A stretch of DNA of 64,000 bases from Vibrio splendidus (GCF_002873455.1 NZ_MCUN01000022.1:62001-126000), one strand, 5' to 3'; counted from the first letter of the stretch, positions 9,327 to 17,952 are shown. Made by a program: numbers and translations. Notes: generated from the sequence alone by a model not told the origin.

Positions 9327-10154
9327 ATGATTAGACAAATACATGAGATCAGAAATGGTCGAAACCACGGCCCAATAAACAGCTATGTAAATTCATCGAA
9401 CCTCAACGTCCTAAACCCTTTTGTACTCTGGGACCACTTTCAAGTATCGAATGTAAAAGGAACCGCTGGCTTTGATTTTCACGGGCACTCAGGTGTGGCA
9501 ACCATCAGCTACCCACAAATTGGGTCTATTGCTCACAAAGACACAGGCGGTCATTCAGGTTCTTTAGTGGCTGGAGGTATACAAATCATGTCTGCAGGAG
9601 CAGGAGTTCTGCACAAAGAAACCGTTCATCCAGATAACACCGTTGCAGATGCATTTCAGCTCTGGGTCGCCTTACCGAAGGACGAACATGAAATGGGTCC
9701 TGTGACCTATTCAACCCAGCAACAAGATGAACTCCCGGTTGTTGAAGAAACACATTCAACCACCAAAGTGCTTGTAGGCCAATATCACCACAAACAAAGC
9801 CAAGCTCTAGCACCTGTTGATATGACTTACTTACACATCAACCTTAATGCCGACTGCACGTGGCAACACGCTGGAAGCCAATCACAAACAACAGCCTTTA
9901 TTTTTGTGCGTAATGGTTCTGTAAGAGTAGGAAGCAAAGACTTATCAGCTGGCGAGTTAGGTGTATTTGAGAAAAGTTCAGCAGCAATCCAGGTCACCGC
10001 TTTACAGAAAGAGGCTGAGTTCTTGATTGTCTCAGGTACTCCTCTAAAACAAGAGTTCATCAGCAATAGAGCATCACTACACAGCAGCAATTCAAACTTA
10101 ATAGCGGGTGTTAAAAGAATCAAACAACTGCAATCACAACAAGTAAATCAATAA
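9327..10154 (+). CDS. pirin-family bicupin protein
   Basis: A 275-residue pirin-like protein. The N-terminal cupin carries the family metal motif: FDFHGHSGVATISY supplies two histidines, and MSAGAGVLHKE a third histidine and a glutamate (about residues 50-105). The second cupin is metal-free, as usual in the family. Bacterial pirins such as YhhW have quercetinase activity, and others act as redox-linked regulators. It is the first gene of a two-gene operon with the isochorismatase-like gene, 18 nt apart, opposite a LysR regulator. Confidence 0.88.
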   Translation: MIRQIHEIRNGRNHGPINSYVNSSNLNVLNPFVLWDHFQVSNVKGTAGFDFHGHSGVATISYPQIGSIAHKDTGGHSGSLVAGGIQIMSAGAGVLHKETVHPDNTVADAFQLWVALPKDEHEMGPVTYSTQQQDELPVVEETHSTTKVLVGQYHHKQSQALAPVDMTYLHINLNADCTWQHAGSQSQTTAFIFVRNGSVRVGSKDLSAGELGVFEKSSAAIQVTALQKEAEFLIVSGTPLKQEFISNRASLHSSNSNLIAGVKRIKQLQSQQVNQ

Positions 10155-10172
10155 CTAAAAAGGAAGTCCACT

Positions 10173-10766
10173 ATGAATACTACAACCTTTACTCCAGAAA
10201 ACTCTGTCATGTTACTGATCGACCATCAAGTTGGCACGATGGGTTGGGTTGGCTCAGCTAGCCTAGAAGATATTAAAAACAATACAGTTGCATTAGCTCG
10301 CTCTGCGCACGTAACCAAGATGCCGCTAATCCTAACATCGAGCATGGAAGATCAGGCACAAGGTCCTCTGTTTGATGAGCTTATTAATGCAGTACCAGAA
10401 GCTTACGAGAATCGTATTCTTCGAGGAGGTGTCGTCGACAGCATGAAAGATGAGAACTTTGCGGCTGCGGTTAAAGCAACTGGACGCAAAAATATCATCA
10501 TTGCAGGAATCACCACTGATGTATGTGTTGTTTATCCAGCAATCACTGCCATAGCTGAAGGTTACAATGTACAGGTCGTGGTTGACGGGTCAGGCTCTCC
10601 AACAACATTAGCTGATGAGACAGCACTAAGAAGAATGGAAAATCATGGTGTTACGCTAACGTCAACAAACCAATTAATTGCAGAACTGGCTCAAGATTGG
10701 AGCACTGACCACGGCAGCAAGCTAATCCAAGTCTTGTTTGAAGAGATAATTTCAAAACAACATTGA
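10173..10766 (+). CDS. isochorismatase-like cysteine hydrolase (YcaC type)
   Basis: A 197-residue hydrolase of the isochorismatase superfamily. The conserved triad positions are visible: the aspartate in LLIDHQVG (about 17), a lysine region near residue 80-90, and the nucleophilic cysteine in GITTDVCVVYPA (about residue 115). The overall pattern matches YcaC, whose substrate is unknown. It probably works with the upstream pirin under the divergent LysR regulator. A ribosome site AAAGGAAG precedes the start codon. Confidence 0.88.
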   Translation: MNTTTFTPENSVMLLIDHQVGTMGWVGSASLEDIKNNTVALARSAHVTKMPLILTSSMEDQAQGPLFDELINAVPEAYENRILRGGVVDSMKDENFAAAVKATGRKNIIIAGITTDVCVVYPAITAIAEGYNVQVVVDGSGSPTTLADETALRRMENHGVTLTSTNQLIAELAQDWSTDHGSKLIQVLFEEIISKQH

Positions 10767-10845
10767 TCTCACTTAACTGCCTCGACATACTTTTTGTAAC
10801 GACTAACTAGCCTCCACCATTGCGTTTAACAGCATCAAAAATGAC

Positions 10846-10874
10846 AAAAAAGGAGCGTATATACGCTCCTTTTA
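10846..10874. terminator. bidirectional terminator
   Basis: AAGGAGCGTATATACGCTCCTT is an uninterrupted palindrome flanked by A's and T's, between the convergent isochorismatase-like and parvulin genes. Confidence 0.85.
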
Positions 10875-10897
10875 TTCAATCTGGCATCTATTTATTG

Positions 10898-11176
10898 CTA
10901 AGTTCTGTAAAGAACCTTCACCACGTGCCAACCGAATTTTGTTTTTACAAGATGTGGTACAAGCGTCTCACCAGAGAAACAAACTTTATCAAACTGAGGC
11001 ACCATTTGACCTTTTTGGAACTCGCCTAAATCACCACCTTTCTTGCCTGATGGACAAGTAGAGTGCTTCTTCGCTAGTGTTTGAAACTTCGCGCCTTTCT
11101 TAAGCTGTTTAATGATGTCTTCTGCTTGTTCTTTATGCTTCACTAGGATGTGAAGCGCTGCTGCTTTTCTTGCCAT
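10898..11176 (-). CDS. ppiC: parvulin-type peptidyl-prolyl isomerase (PpiC-like)
   Basis: A 92-residue single-domain parvulin beginning MARKAAALHILVK. The family pattern is intact: ALHILVKHKEQAE, FQTLAKKHSTCPSGKKGGDLGEF, the hydrophobic pocket around QMVPQFDKVCF, and the closing TKFGWHVVKVL. It has no signal or membrane anchor, so it is cytoplasmic like E. coli PpiC. The open frame extends 32 codons upstream, but the start chosen gives the family's normal length. The following 150 bases up to CheV hold only promoter sequence. Confidence 0.92.
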   Translation of the reverse strand: MARKAAALHILVKHKEQAEDIIKQLKKGAKFQTLAKKHSTCPSGKKGGDLGEFQKGQMVPQFDKVCFSGETLVPHLVKTKFGWHVVKVLYRT

Positions 11177-11432
11177 GATAATTCTCAGTTTGTTGCTTTT
11201 AATTTGCTGCTGTCGATTTATGACAATCCAATCATCATCACCGAAAAACCTAAAAAGGCTCACCGACACCAAGCGTTAGCGTGATTTTAACCCAAGAACC
11301 GCCATTCTTCACTCTATAACCGAAAACAACTGCCTTAAAGCCCTTTAAAAACCGCATAGTGACTTGCTGCGGCTTCCGTTTCCCTTTAAATTAATCCTTA
11401 TAAATTAAGCGCGTATTAAGTAGGAGCCTCTT

Positions 11433-12347
11433 ATGGCCAAACCGATCAGTAAAGCGAGTCAGTCTCAGGGAATGTTGATGTTCAAATTATCCCTTACTCA
11501 AAGTTTTGCGATAGGCACGCTTAAAGTCAGAGAAATCGTCCCTTTCCAGCCAATGACCCAGATCCCCTACTCTCATCACCATGTGATTGGTACGGTGACC
11601 ATCCGCGAACTTACCGTTCCTGTGATTGATATGTCTGCAGCTATCGGCTTTCGTCCAATAACACCGGCTGAATATCAAAGCTGTGTGCTGATTGTTACTG
11701 ATTGCTTGAGAACCGTCGTCGCATTCTTGGTTCGCTCGATTGATAAAATCATTGAGTGTGATTGGAAGAGCATTGAATCGCCACCCGCGAGTGTGGGTCG
11801 CAATGTGTTTGTGACAGGAATTACTCGCTTTGAAGATCGTATCGTGCAAATGCTCGACGTGGAGCTTCTGCTTTCTAAGATCTACCCTGCTTATGAAAAC
11901 GCGCATATTCCAATGCTGACTGATGTCGAAAGGGAACGCCTCAAAGCGCTGAACATCTTATTGGTTGATGACTCTTTGATCGCACGTAAACAACTGTCTG
12001 ATGCCTTAGACAGTATCAACATCCCTTACAGTATTTGTAACAACGGCTTAGATGCGATAGATATGATGCGCCGAGAGGCAAGTAAAGGGACAGCGATTGA
12101 TCTTTTAGTAAGTGATATTGAGATGCCGGGACTGGATGGTTACGAACTTGCGTTTGAAGTGCAGAACGACAGCGCACTGAGTCATGCTTACTGTATTTTA
12201 CACACCTCACTATCGAGTGAAATTTGTGTCGACCGTGCCAATCAAGTAGGAGCACATGAGGCGCTTGAGAAGTTCAACGCGGGTGAGTTAATCGAGGCAA
12301 TGCTACGCGGTGCAAAAGTCTTAAACGAAGCCTCTACCGCTGCTTAA
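11433..12347 (+). CDS. cheV: chemotaxis coupling protein CheV (CheW-REC fusion)
   Basis: A 304-residue fusion of a CheW-like coupling domain (about residues 10-155) and a C-terminal receiver domain (about 168-295). The receiver carries VDDS near its start, the phosphoacceptor aspartate in LVSDIEMPGLDGYE (about residue 228) and a conserved threonine/serine in HTSLSS. CheV couples receptors to CheA and is thought to tune or buffer phosphoryl flow. TAGGAG seven bases upstream supports the start. Vibrios encode several CheV proteins; which one this is cannot be told here. Confidence 0.93.
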   Translation: MAKPISKASQSQGMLMFKLSLTQSFAIGTLKVREIVPFQPMTQIPYSHHHVIGTVTIRELTVPVIDMSAAIGFRPITPAEYQSCVLIVTDCLRTVVAFLVRSIDKIIECDWKSIESPPASVGRNVFVTGITRFEDRIVQMLDVELLLSKIYPAYENAHIPMLTDVERERLKALNILLVDDSLIARKQLSDALDSINIPYSICNNGLDAIDMMRREASKGTAIDLLVSDIEMPGLDGYELAFEVQNDSALSHAYCILHTSLSSEICVDRANQVGAHEALEKFNAGELIEAMLRGAKVLNEASTAA

Positions 12348-12357
12348 GCACTATTTT

Positions 12358-12397
12358 AGAAGCTAAACCTAGCATCATGCTTAGTGGTTTAGCTTCT
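12358..12397 (+). terminator. cheV terminator hairpin
   Basis: AGAAGCTAAACC (12358-12369) pairs perfectly with GGTTTAGCTTCT (12386-12397), with further partial pairing inside the loop. The T-tract is weak, and the 3' arm is continued by the 8-bp repeat array. Confidence 0.65.
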
Positions 12398-12448
12398 TAA
12401 CTTCTTAACTTCTTAACTTCTTAACTTCTTAACTTCTTAACTTCTTAA
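12393..12448. repeat. 7 tandem copies of an 8-bp unit (CTTCTTAA)
   Basis: Seven exact copies of CTTCTTAA in a row. The first copy is partly inside the 3' arm of the cheV terminator hairpin, so the array seems to have grown out of it by slippage. Copy number is likely to vary between strains. Confidence 0.95.
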
Positions 12449-12480
12449 CTATTAGAGATCAATCAGTGCGGAGCTCTACC

Positions 12481-13059
12481 TTAAGATATCTTTGGCATAG
12501 AATAGCTCTTACTCACAAATTCCACTTCCTCTACCTCATTGACATGATTGGTAAAAGACGCCAATGCATAGAGTGTGTTCGCGACTAAGTTAGCGTATTT
12601 AAAAAGAATCGGGTCAGGCGACTTTTTACTTCCATGATGTTCAATACTCACCAGCGCTCGCACGACTTTTTTAGCCTGACAGCGACATAAGTGAAGCTCG
12701 CTGGACACTCGATGCCCACCGGGTAATACAAACCCTTTGAAACCACCTTCTAGCTGTTCACGAATATGATGATAGTCTTTTTTCAGCTCTACCAGCTCAG
12801 TCTCAGTGATGGCGAGTTTTCCACGCACCGAACCATTTAGATGATAGATGTTTGGCTGCAAGCGTTGCAGAACCTCTCGAACTTGAGGCTCCAACTCCAA
12901 AGACAACACTAACCCAACTCGACAACAAAGCTCGTCCGACAGAATCTCAAAATCACAGATAGGACTGTCTTCATAAATAAACGGGTAACAGAATTCATCC
13001 CAATCTCGACTTACTGGTTTCACACAACAACCCTTAAACTTGAAATATTCTGACGCCAA
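12481..13059 (-). CDS. degenerate PduO/MMAB-type cobalamin adenosyltransferase-like protein
   Basis: A 192-residue protein. Its second half follows the ATP:cob(I)alamin adenosyltransferase family: ITETELVELK, FVLPGG (110-115), then SSELHLCR (119-126), matching the family's FxLPGG...LHxxR core. The arginine of that core is kept (R126), but the following RR and E of active enzymes are replaced by KK and V. The N-terminal ATP-binding motif TxTGDxGxT is absent, although a DEL segment (42-44) aligns. I therefore read it as a probable pseudoenzyme or cobalamin/tetrapyrrole-binding relative. It lies just after the hutWXZ genes but behind the hutZ terminator, so it has its own promoter. Confidence 0.65.
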   Translation of the reverse strand: MASEYFKFKGCCVKPVSRDWDEFCYPFIYEDSPICDFEILSDELCCRVGLVLSLELEPQVREVLQRLQPNIYHLNGSVRGKLAITETELVELKKDYHHIREQLEGGFKGFVLPGGHRVSSELHLCRCQAKKVVRALVSIEHHGSKKSPDPILFKYANLVANTLYALASFTNHVNEVEEVEFVSKSYSMPKIS

Positions 13060-13084
13060 TATATCAAACTCTTTGATTTAGACA

Positions 13085-13110
13085 TAAAAAAGCCCTCACA
13101 TTGGAGGGCT
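13085..13110 (-). terminator. hutZ terminator
   Basis: On the minus strand AGCCCTC-caatgt-GAGGGCT is followed by T6, just after the hutZ stop codon. Confidence 0.9.
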
Positions 13111-13133
13111 CCTGAAGAAATTGGTTAACGAGC

Positions 13134-13664
13134 TTATTCGTTAGACACTTTTTTATGGCCTTCTTGCAAGTGAACGAAATCTACGAGATCATCACCAGAT
13201 ACTTGGTATGCCTGACCAAAACCTTTCACGAACAGGCCGTTTTCTGCTTCGAGCTTGAACAGAGAGAAGTCTTGCAGCTGGCTCAAACCATCAATGATTT
13301 CGCCAAAACGCTCTTGCATCTGACCGATCACTTGAGTCCAAAGTTCCGTTTCACGATCAACAACACTTGCTTGAGCATCAAACGTTAAACGCTTGCGTGC
13401 GTAAAGTTGCTTCGAGCTCTCTTCATCTTCAATCATCATCAAAGAGACTTGAGGGTTTGCTTTCAAGTTACGCGCATGACGAGCAATATCAGAAATGAGA
13501 ACAAAATAACCTTCTTGGTTCTGAACGAAAGGGGCGTAACTTACGTTTGGACGACCTTCTTCATCAACCGTTGCAAGCTGAAGGGTACGACGCTCTTGGC
13601 GAAATTCTTTAATTTCTGGACCTAGGCGACCTTGAAGACGTTCTTGTTTTACTTGCTGTTCCAT
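13134..13664 (-). CDS. hutZ: heme utilization protein HutZ (heme-degrading split-barrel)
   Basis: A 176-residue protein of the FMN-binding split-barrel fold. In V. cholerae HutZ degrades heme with oxygen in the cytoplasm and releases iron. Residues known to matter there are present at the same numbering here: H63, R92, D132 and the proximal heme ligand H170 (in LQEGHKK). This supports an active enzyme. It is the last gene of the hutW-hutX-hutZ set and has its own intrinsic terminator. HutX, next upstream, delivers heme to it. Confidence 0.95.
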   Translation of the reverse strand: MEQQVKQERLQGRLGPEIKEFRQERRTLQLATVDEEGRPNVSYAPFVQNQEGYFVLISDIARHARNLKANPQVSLMMIEDEESSKQLYARKRLTFDAQASVVDRETELWTQVIGQMQERFGEIIDGLSQLQDFSLFKLEAENGLFVKGFGQAYQVSGDDLVDFVHLQEGHKKVSNE

Positions 13665-13817
13665 GGGTAATTCCTTTCTTCACTTTCTCTGATTTATTGT
13701 TTTTGCCCGAGGTTGAGCGATCATTAAGATCCTCGAGCATTCATGTCTTGTGTAAGCTAATTGTTGGTCTTGGTTAGGCTCTTTGTTGAGCCTTTTGAAA
13801 CTTATTGTCGATCTTGA

Positions 13818-14339
13818 TTACGCTTGCTGTTGAAGCGCTTTAAAGCGATCAACTTGGTCAGCAATAAGTTCACGCTTTTCATTGCGACCTAGGTAGATCT
13901 TAAAAATGTTCTCGCCTGTTTCACTGAAGAAACCGAAATAATGACTTTCACGGCCCATGAACGCCTTGCTCACCAAACCAATATGTTTGATGTTGTCGAG
14001 TTTTAGGTGGCCATGCAGCTCGCCTTCTTTACCCATCAGATTGTAGTAACCACGAGCGACTTTACCTTTAGGGAACGGCGCTTTTACTTCAAAGATAGAA
14101 CCGAACGAATGCACGATGGTGGTCACAGGGCCCCAACCAACTAGACCTTCTAAAATCTCTTGAGCACGGCAGCCATCTAGCATTACCGCCATGTCGTTTG
14201 GAAAAGCAGCAACCACTTCAACTTCTGAAACACCTAGCTTCTCAGCAATTGCTGTAGGAAGCAGTTTTGGTTCTTCTTCTAGAATGCGTGCGACACGTTG
14301 ATCTAGAGTTTCTGTCATTTCGAATGTTGTATCTGTCAT
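13818..14339 (-). CDS. hutX: cytoplasmic heme carrier HutX
   Basis: A protein of about 173 residues of the HutX/HuvX family. It carries the family blocks VGWGPVTTIVHSFGSIFEVKA, FPKGKVARGYYNLMG, GELHGHLKL and FMGRESHYFGFF, covering nearly the whole length. It binds heme and passes it to HutZ. The start is uncertain: ATG at 14339 is used here, but ATG at 14318 (MTETLDQ) gives the N-terminus that best fits the family, and neither has a good ribosome site. The spacer to hutW contains a degenerate 16-bp tandem repeat. Confidence 0.93.
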   Translation of the reverse strand: MTDTTFEMTETLDQRVARILEEEPKLLPTAIAEKLGVSEVEVVAAFPNDMAVMLDGCRAQEILEGLVGWGPVTTIVHSFGSIFEVKAPFPKGKVARGYYNLMGKEGELHGHLKLDNIKHIGLVSKAFMGRESHYFGFFSETGENIFKIYLGRNEKRELIADQVDRFKALQQQA

Positions 14340-14371
14340 TGAATATGTGTCCGTATAAACGAGTAAGTGAC

Positions 14372-14451
14372 GTGTCTGATAAGCAATATATCCGATGAAC
14401 CATGTATCTGATGAACCACGCATCTGATTAACTGTATATCCGACAAGCTGT
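14372..14451. repeat. 5 degenerate tandem copies of a 16-bp unit in the hutW-hutX spacer
   Basis: Five consecutive 16-mers share the core T(A/C)TCTGAT-GAACCA: starts at 14372, 14388, 14404, 14420 and 14436. Copies two and three are the closest to each other. The array fills most of the spacer and reaches into the possible N-terminal extension of hutX. Confidence 0.8.
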
Positions 14452-14469
14452 AATCTAATAAATAAAAAG

Positions 14470-15879
14470 TTAAGCGTGCTTCAAACTTGCATGTGGGTGA
14501 ACGCCCGAACCTGATGCTTTGGGTGCTGGGTGCATAGCCTGATATTCAGCGTTAAGTACTTGAATCACGCTCTGAGCGAGGCTTACTGCCCAGAAGCTGC
14601 CAGCAATAGTGAGGGTCAGATAATCTTCCGAAAGCTCAACCAAACCATTCTTCTCCCAATGCAAAAACAGAGGCTTCAGATAATCGAATGTGTCTTGTCC
14701 CATAAAGGTCGGCAACGTACTTCTTCTAACAACACCAGAATCAAAACCGACCTTCAATGAAGAGAAGGTTGGCTCTAGTGAGCTTTGCTTGGTCATCATG
14801 GCTATTGGCAATTGACCTTGCTTTATAGACTCCATGTAGCTGTCTAAAGTTCGATGTTGCATCACACCGTGGCCACCGATGTTGCCACCAGCGCCACAAC
14901 CAATCGGCAACACTTCGGCATAAGTTTTCGCTAAGCTGTTGTAAATGCTCCGTTCGCGGTTATCACGAGTCCAGTGATTCACGCTCAGTTGCTTGACCTT
15001 ATTTTTTGCCATGAACTCAACACCCGCTAAATACATACTCGCCTTATCTGGCGTATTGGCCGGTGGCGGGATTTTTCCTTTCTCAACGAGATTAAGCATA
15101 GGTGCATTGCCCGAAACAATCAGTTGATAAAGGTCAATACCGTGTGCGCCAGTAGACATGTAGTCTTCCAAATCTTGTTGGAACACTTCCATAGACTGGT
15201 GCGGTAATCCGTATAACAGATCAAGAACGATCGGAGCTTGTTCAGTACGGCTTAGTGAACTGATACGTTCCAACACAACTTCTCGGTCATCTAAGCGCTT
15301 AGCACTACGTCGAACATGAGTATTGAAACTTTGAATGCCGAATGAGAAACGATTAAAGCCACCTTCAAGTGCGCTATCAAACATCTCGTCGCCAAATCGA
15401 TTGATACGCCCTTCTAAGGTCATTTCAACATCGTTTGCCAGCGGGAAATATTGTCGAATCGCTTTACCTAATAGTTCAACTTGCTGAGAAGACAAATCGG
15501 TAGGTGTTCCGCCACCGATATAGACGGCGTGAAATAATCCAGACTGAGCCCAAGGCGTTTTGGCTTTAAGCTTTAGCTCAACCATCAAAGCATCGAAATA
15601 CTCATCAACTAATTTACGGCTCGCAGCGTTTTGGAAAAAGTTGCAAAACGTACAACGCACACGACAGAAAGGAATATGGACATACAAGCAACGCTTATCC
15701 TGTTTCTTCCCTTCGCTTAGCATCAGTTCATCAAAGAGCTCCAACTTCTTGCTCGGGTCGACCGGAATTGAACTTCCTCCGGCATGGGCAGAATGCTTTT
15801 TCGCAAACGCAAAACGAAGCGGATCAGGGCTAGAAACACCCAATATTGATTCGTCAAATTTATAGATATTAAGATTCAT
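14470..15879 (-). CDS. hutW: radical SAM heme-ring-opening enzyme HutW
   Basis: A 469-residue radical SAM protein of the HemN-like group. The 4Fe-4S motif is C72-x3-C76-x2-C79 (HIPFCRVRCTFCNFF), followed by the SAM-binding GGGTPT and the FGIQSFN segment. V. cholerae HutW opens heme anaerobically to a linear tetrapyrrole, complementing the oxygen-dependent HutZ. The gene leads the hutWXZ transcription unit and diverges from tonB across a Fur-like site, so iron control is expected. Confidence 0.95.
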   Translation of the reverse strand: MNLNIYKFDESILGVSSPDPLRFAFAKKHSAHAGGSSIPVDPSKKLELFDELMLSEGKKQDKRCLYVHIPFCRVRCTFCNFFQNAASRKLVDEYFDALMVELKLKAKTPWAQSGLFHAVYIGGGTPTDLSSQQVELLGKAIRQYFPLANDVEMTLEGRINRFGDEMFDSALEGGFNRFSFGIQSFNTHVRRSAKRLDDREVVLERISSLSRTEQAPIVLDLLYGLPHQSMEVFQQDLEDYMSTGAHGIDLYQLIVSGNAPMLNLVEKGKIPPPANTPDKASMYLAGVEFMAKNKVKQLSVNHWTRDNRERSIYNSLAKTYAEVLPIGCGAGGNIGGHGVMQHRTLDSYMESIKQGQLPIAMMTKQSSLEPTFSSLKVGFDSGVVRRSTLPTFMGQDTFDYLKPLFLHWEKNGLVELSEDYLTLTIAGSFWAVSLAQSVIQVLNAEYQAMHPAPKASGSGVHPHASLKHA

Positions 15880-15955
15880 ATAATCTCTCTAAACACTTAC
15901 ATAGCAAAGTCTGGAAGACTATTCGCTAAAAACTGAGAGAATCATAAATAGACGC

Positions 15956-15983
15956 AAATGATAATGCAATTGATAATTGATCT
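15956..15983. promoter_or_regulatory. Fur-box-like site in the hutW/tonB divergent promoter
   Basis: Two GATAAT hexamers (15960-15965 and 15972-15977) are separated by GCAATT, inside AAATGATAATGCAATTG. This agrees with the hexamer-array view of Fur sites and sits between two iron-related divergent operons. It is not a full 19-bp palindrome. Confidence 0.6.
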
Positions 15984-16040
15984 TATTTAGATTCTAAGCA
16001 ATAATCCGATATAGATTTTAGATTGAGTAAAGGATTGAAT

Positions 16041-16838
16041 GTGAACGTTCCTAGATATGTTATTGCAGGCGGTGCATCGATAGTGATTCATGCGGCGCTA
16101 TTATTTGTCGCGCAAGAATCCAAAGTCTTTGCGATGCCTGCAGGTAGCCAATCGAACACGGTATCGATCAACTTCACTCCTAAGAGCGTGCCTTCTCAAG
16201 CTCAACAAAAAACCATTACAGAACCGGTTGAACCTGAGCCAATCAAAGAAACGGTCTCACAAGCAAAACCTAAGGCCGTTGAGCACAAACAAGCCAAGCC
16301 AACCCCAAAGAAAAAAGCGATCACCAATAAGCCTCAACCCAAGAAAGTAGAGAAAAAGGTTGTTGAAAAGAGAGTCGAGAAGAAACCGGTGACAGAGAAA
16401 AAAGTCGTTAAGAAAAAACGCCCAGAACTAAAACCAGAGCCAAAGTCCAAACCAACACCTCAACCAGAGAAGCTAGCCGACAAGAAAGTCGATAAGAATC
16501 TAGACGATTCAGCTAATCAGCCTCAGCAAGTCAATCAAGGTGTATCGAACAAAGAGCCAGTCTTAGTCACTAAGCCTTCTTTCTCTTCTCGCCCTACACC
16601 ACCAAATTATCCTCGCCAGGCAAGACGTCGTGGTGTTGAAGGTGTCGCTACGTACGAGGTATGGCTCGACGCAGAAGGCAAACAAATTAAACAAGCATTA
16701 GTAAATTCATCAGGCGCACTAATGCTCGATAGCGCCGCATTAGATGCCATTAAACAATGGAAATTCTCACCTCATACTGTCAATGGCCGAGCAATTGCTC
16801 ACCGTGTACAAATACCTGTTCGTTTTAGGTTGGATTAA
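16041..16838 (+). CDS. tonB: TonB energy-transducing protein (system 1)
   Basis: TonB spans the inner membrane and periplasm and passes proton-motive energy to outer-membrane heme and siderophore receptors. The N-terminal anchor is IVIHAALLFVA, followed by a long Pro/Lys/Glu-rich spacer (about residues 45-170) and the C-terminal TonB domain with YPRQARRRGVEGVATYEVWLD and a final IPVRF. I choose the GTG start because AAAGGA lies six bases before it; an upstream in-frame TTG is less likely. It begins the tonB-exbB-exbD-hutBCD operon. Confidence 0.93.
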   Translation: MNVPRYVIAGGASIVIHAALLFVAQESKVFAMPAGSQSNTVSINFTPKSVPSQAQQKTITEPVEPEPIKETVSQAKPKAVEHKQAKPTPKKKAITNKPQPKKVEKKVVEKRVEKKPVTEKKVVKKKRPELKPEPKSKPTPQPEKLADKKVDKNLDDSANQPQQVNQGVSNKEPVLVTKPSFSSRPTPPNYPRQARRRGVEGVATYEVWLDAEGKQIKQALVNSSGALMLDSAALDAIKQWKFSPHTVNGRAIAHRVQIPVRFRLD

Positions 16839-16840
16839 TC

Positions 16841-17542
16841 ATGCAACAAATCAGTTACTTACAAGATCAACTTGGCTTAATGACTTGGCCTCTTCTTATC
16901 TGCTCAGCATTAACAGCAATGATCATCGCTGAGCGCGTTTTCCAAGTCATGCTAAGCATCGGTGTTGGTAAGCGTGCCATTCGCCGTGAGCTCAATCTGA
17001 TCTCGCCAACCAACAGCAAAGAGATCGAAGCACTTGCTCAATCGATTTCAGGCAAACGACCGCTACTGTACAAGGGCGTGTCGATGTTGCTTGCCCACCA
17101 CTCTTTTTCAAAAGGTTTGCGTGAAGACGCTGCTGGAATTTGGCTACAAGAAAAACGCCACCAACTGCATGCAGGTTTGAGACTGCTTGGTTTGATCGGC
17201 GTGATCAGTCCGCTAATTGGCTTGCTTGGTACGGTGCTTGGTCTTATTGAGATGTTCAAAGGGGTTGCAGCTACGACCGGCAGTATTACACCGAACGATC
17301 TAGCTGACGGCCTTGGTTTAGCAATGAGGACCACAGCGGCAGGCTTGATGATTGCACTGCCTGCTATTTCAGGTGCACAACTACTCGGGCTATGGGCTGA
17401 TCGAGTATTGGCCCAACTGGAACACACTCTGAACTATGTCAATGTGTGGCTAGAGGGGATGTCGATTCAAACCAATAACTCTGACGATACCAAAGGCTCA
17501 TCAGTTAACAAAGTCGCTGTTGGTGATGTGAGTCAAGCATGA
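16841..17542 (+). CDS. exbB: TonB-system proton channel subunit ExbB
   Basis: A 233-residue MotA/TolQ/ExbB family protein with three membrane segments: about 13-32, then about 115-140 (GLIGVISPLIGLLGTVLGLIEMF) and about 155-180 (MRTTAAGLMIALPAISGAQ). With ExbD it forms the proton-driven motor for TonB. It starts three bases after tonB and overlaps exbD by four bases, so it is translationally coupled. Confidence 0.95.
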   Translation: MQQISYLQDQLGLMTWPLLICSALTAMIIAERVFQVMLSIGVGKRAIRRELNLISPTNSKEIEALAQSISGKRPLLYKGVSMLLAHHSFSKGLREDAAGIWLQEKRHQLHAGLRLLGLIGVISPLIGLLGTVLGLIEMFKGVAATTGSITPNDLADGLGLAMRTTAAGLMIALPAISGAQLLGLWADRVLAQLEHTLNYVNVWLEGMSIQTNNSDDTKGSSVNKVAVGDVSQA

Positions 17543-17952
17543 TTAAAACGCCCCACTCGTCTCAAACACAAAGTTTAGCACCAGACTTAACGCCGCTACT
17601 CGACATCATTTTTATCGTGATGGTTTTCCTATTGCTAACAGCTTCGGTGAAGTTGGAGTCATTAGAGGTAGAACTGCCTAGCTCTGATATTAAAAACGTA
17701 TCTGAAGTCCACAAGGATTCGATTAACGTCAATATTTTAGACCACGAACCTTACTGGGCGATTAACGGCCAAGAGTATATCGACTGGGAAAACTTCAAGA
17801 TTGCATTGCTGGAAGAGACAGGCACATCGGATAAGAAGCCGATCATCATTGGCGCAGATAAAGCCGCCAACGTCGAGAACTTAGTGAAGTTGCTGTCGTT
17901 TCTTCAAGAAAATGGAATACCAGCGACCCAATTACTCACGGAAGATGGCTAG
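17539..17952 (+). CDS. exbD: TonB-system subunit ExbD
   Basis: A 137-residue protein with a short cytoplasmic N-terminus, one membrane helix (about 20-40) and a periplasmic domain. The helix carries the essential aspartate in LTPLLDIIFIVMVFLLL. Its ATG overlaps the exbB stop codon (ATGA). The roughly 138 bases between exbD and hutB contain a bulged hairpin (GGCTTGGTT with AACCAAAGCC) that may partly separate the two halves of the operon. Confidence 0.95.
   Translation: MIKTPHSSQTQSLAPDLTPLLDIIFIVMVFLLLTASVKLESLEVELPSSDIKNVSEVHKDSINVNILDHEPYWAINGQEYIDWENFKIALLEETGTSDKKPIIIGADKAANVENLVKLLSFLQENGIPATQLLTEDG

Noticed and set aside
10820..11029. 69-codon plus-strand open frame
   Set aside because: It spans the terminator palindrome and runs antisense to the parvulin gene; its reading is explained by these.
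13765..13800. GGCTC-tttgtt-GAGCC hairpin between hutX and hutZ as an internal terminator
   Set aside because: The T's follow on the plus strand, whereas the hut genes are read on the minus strand.
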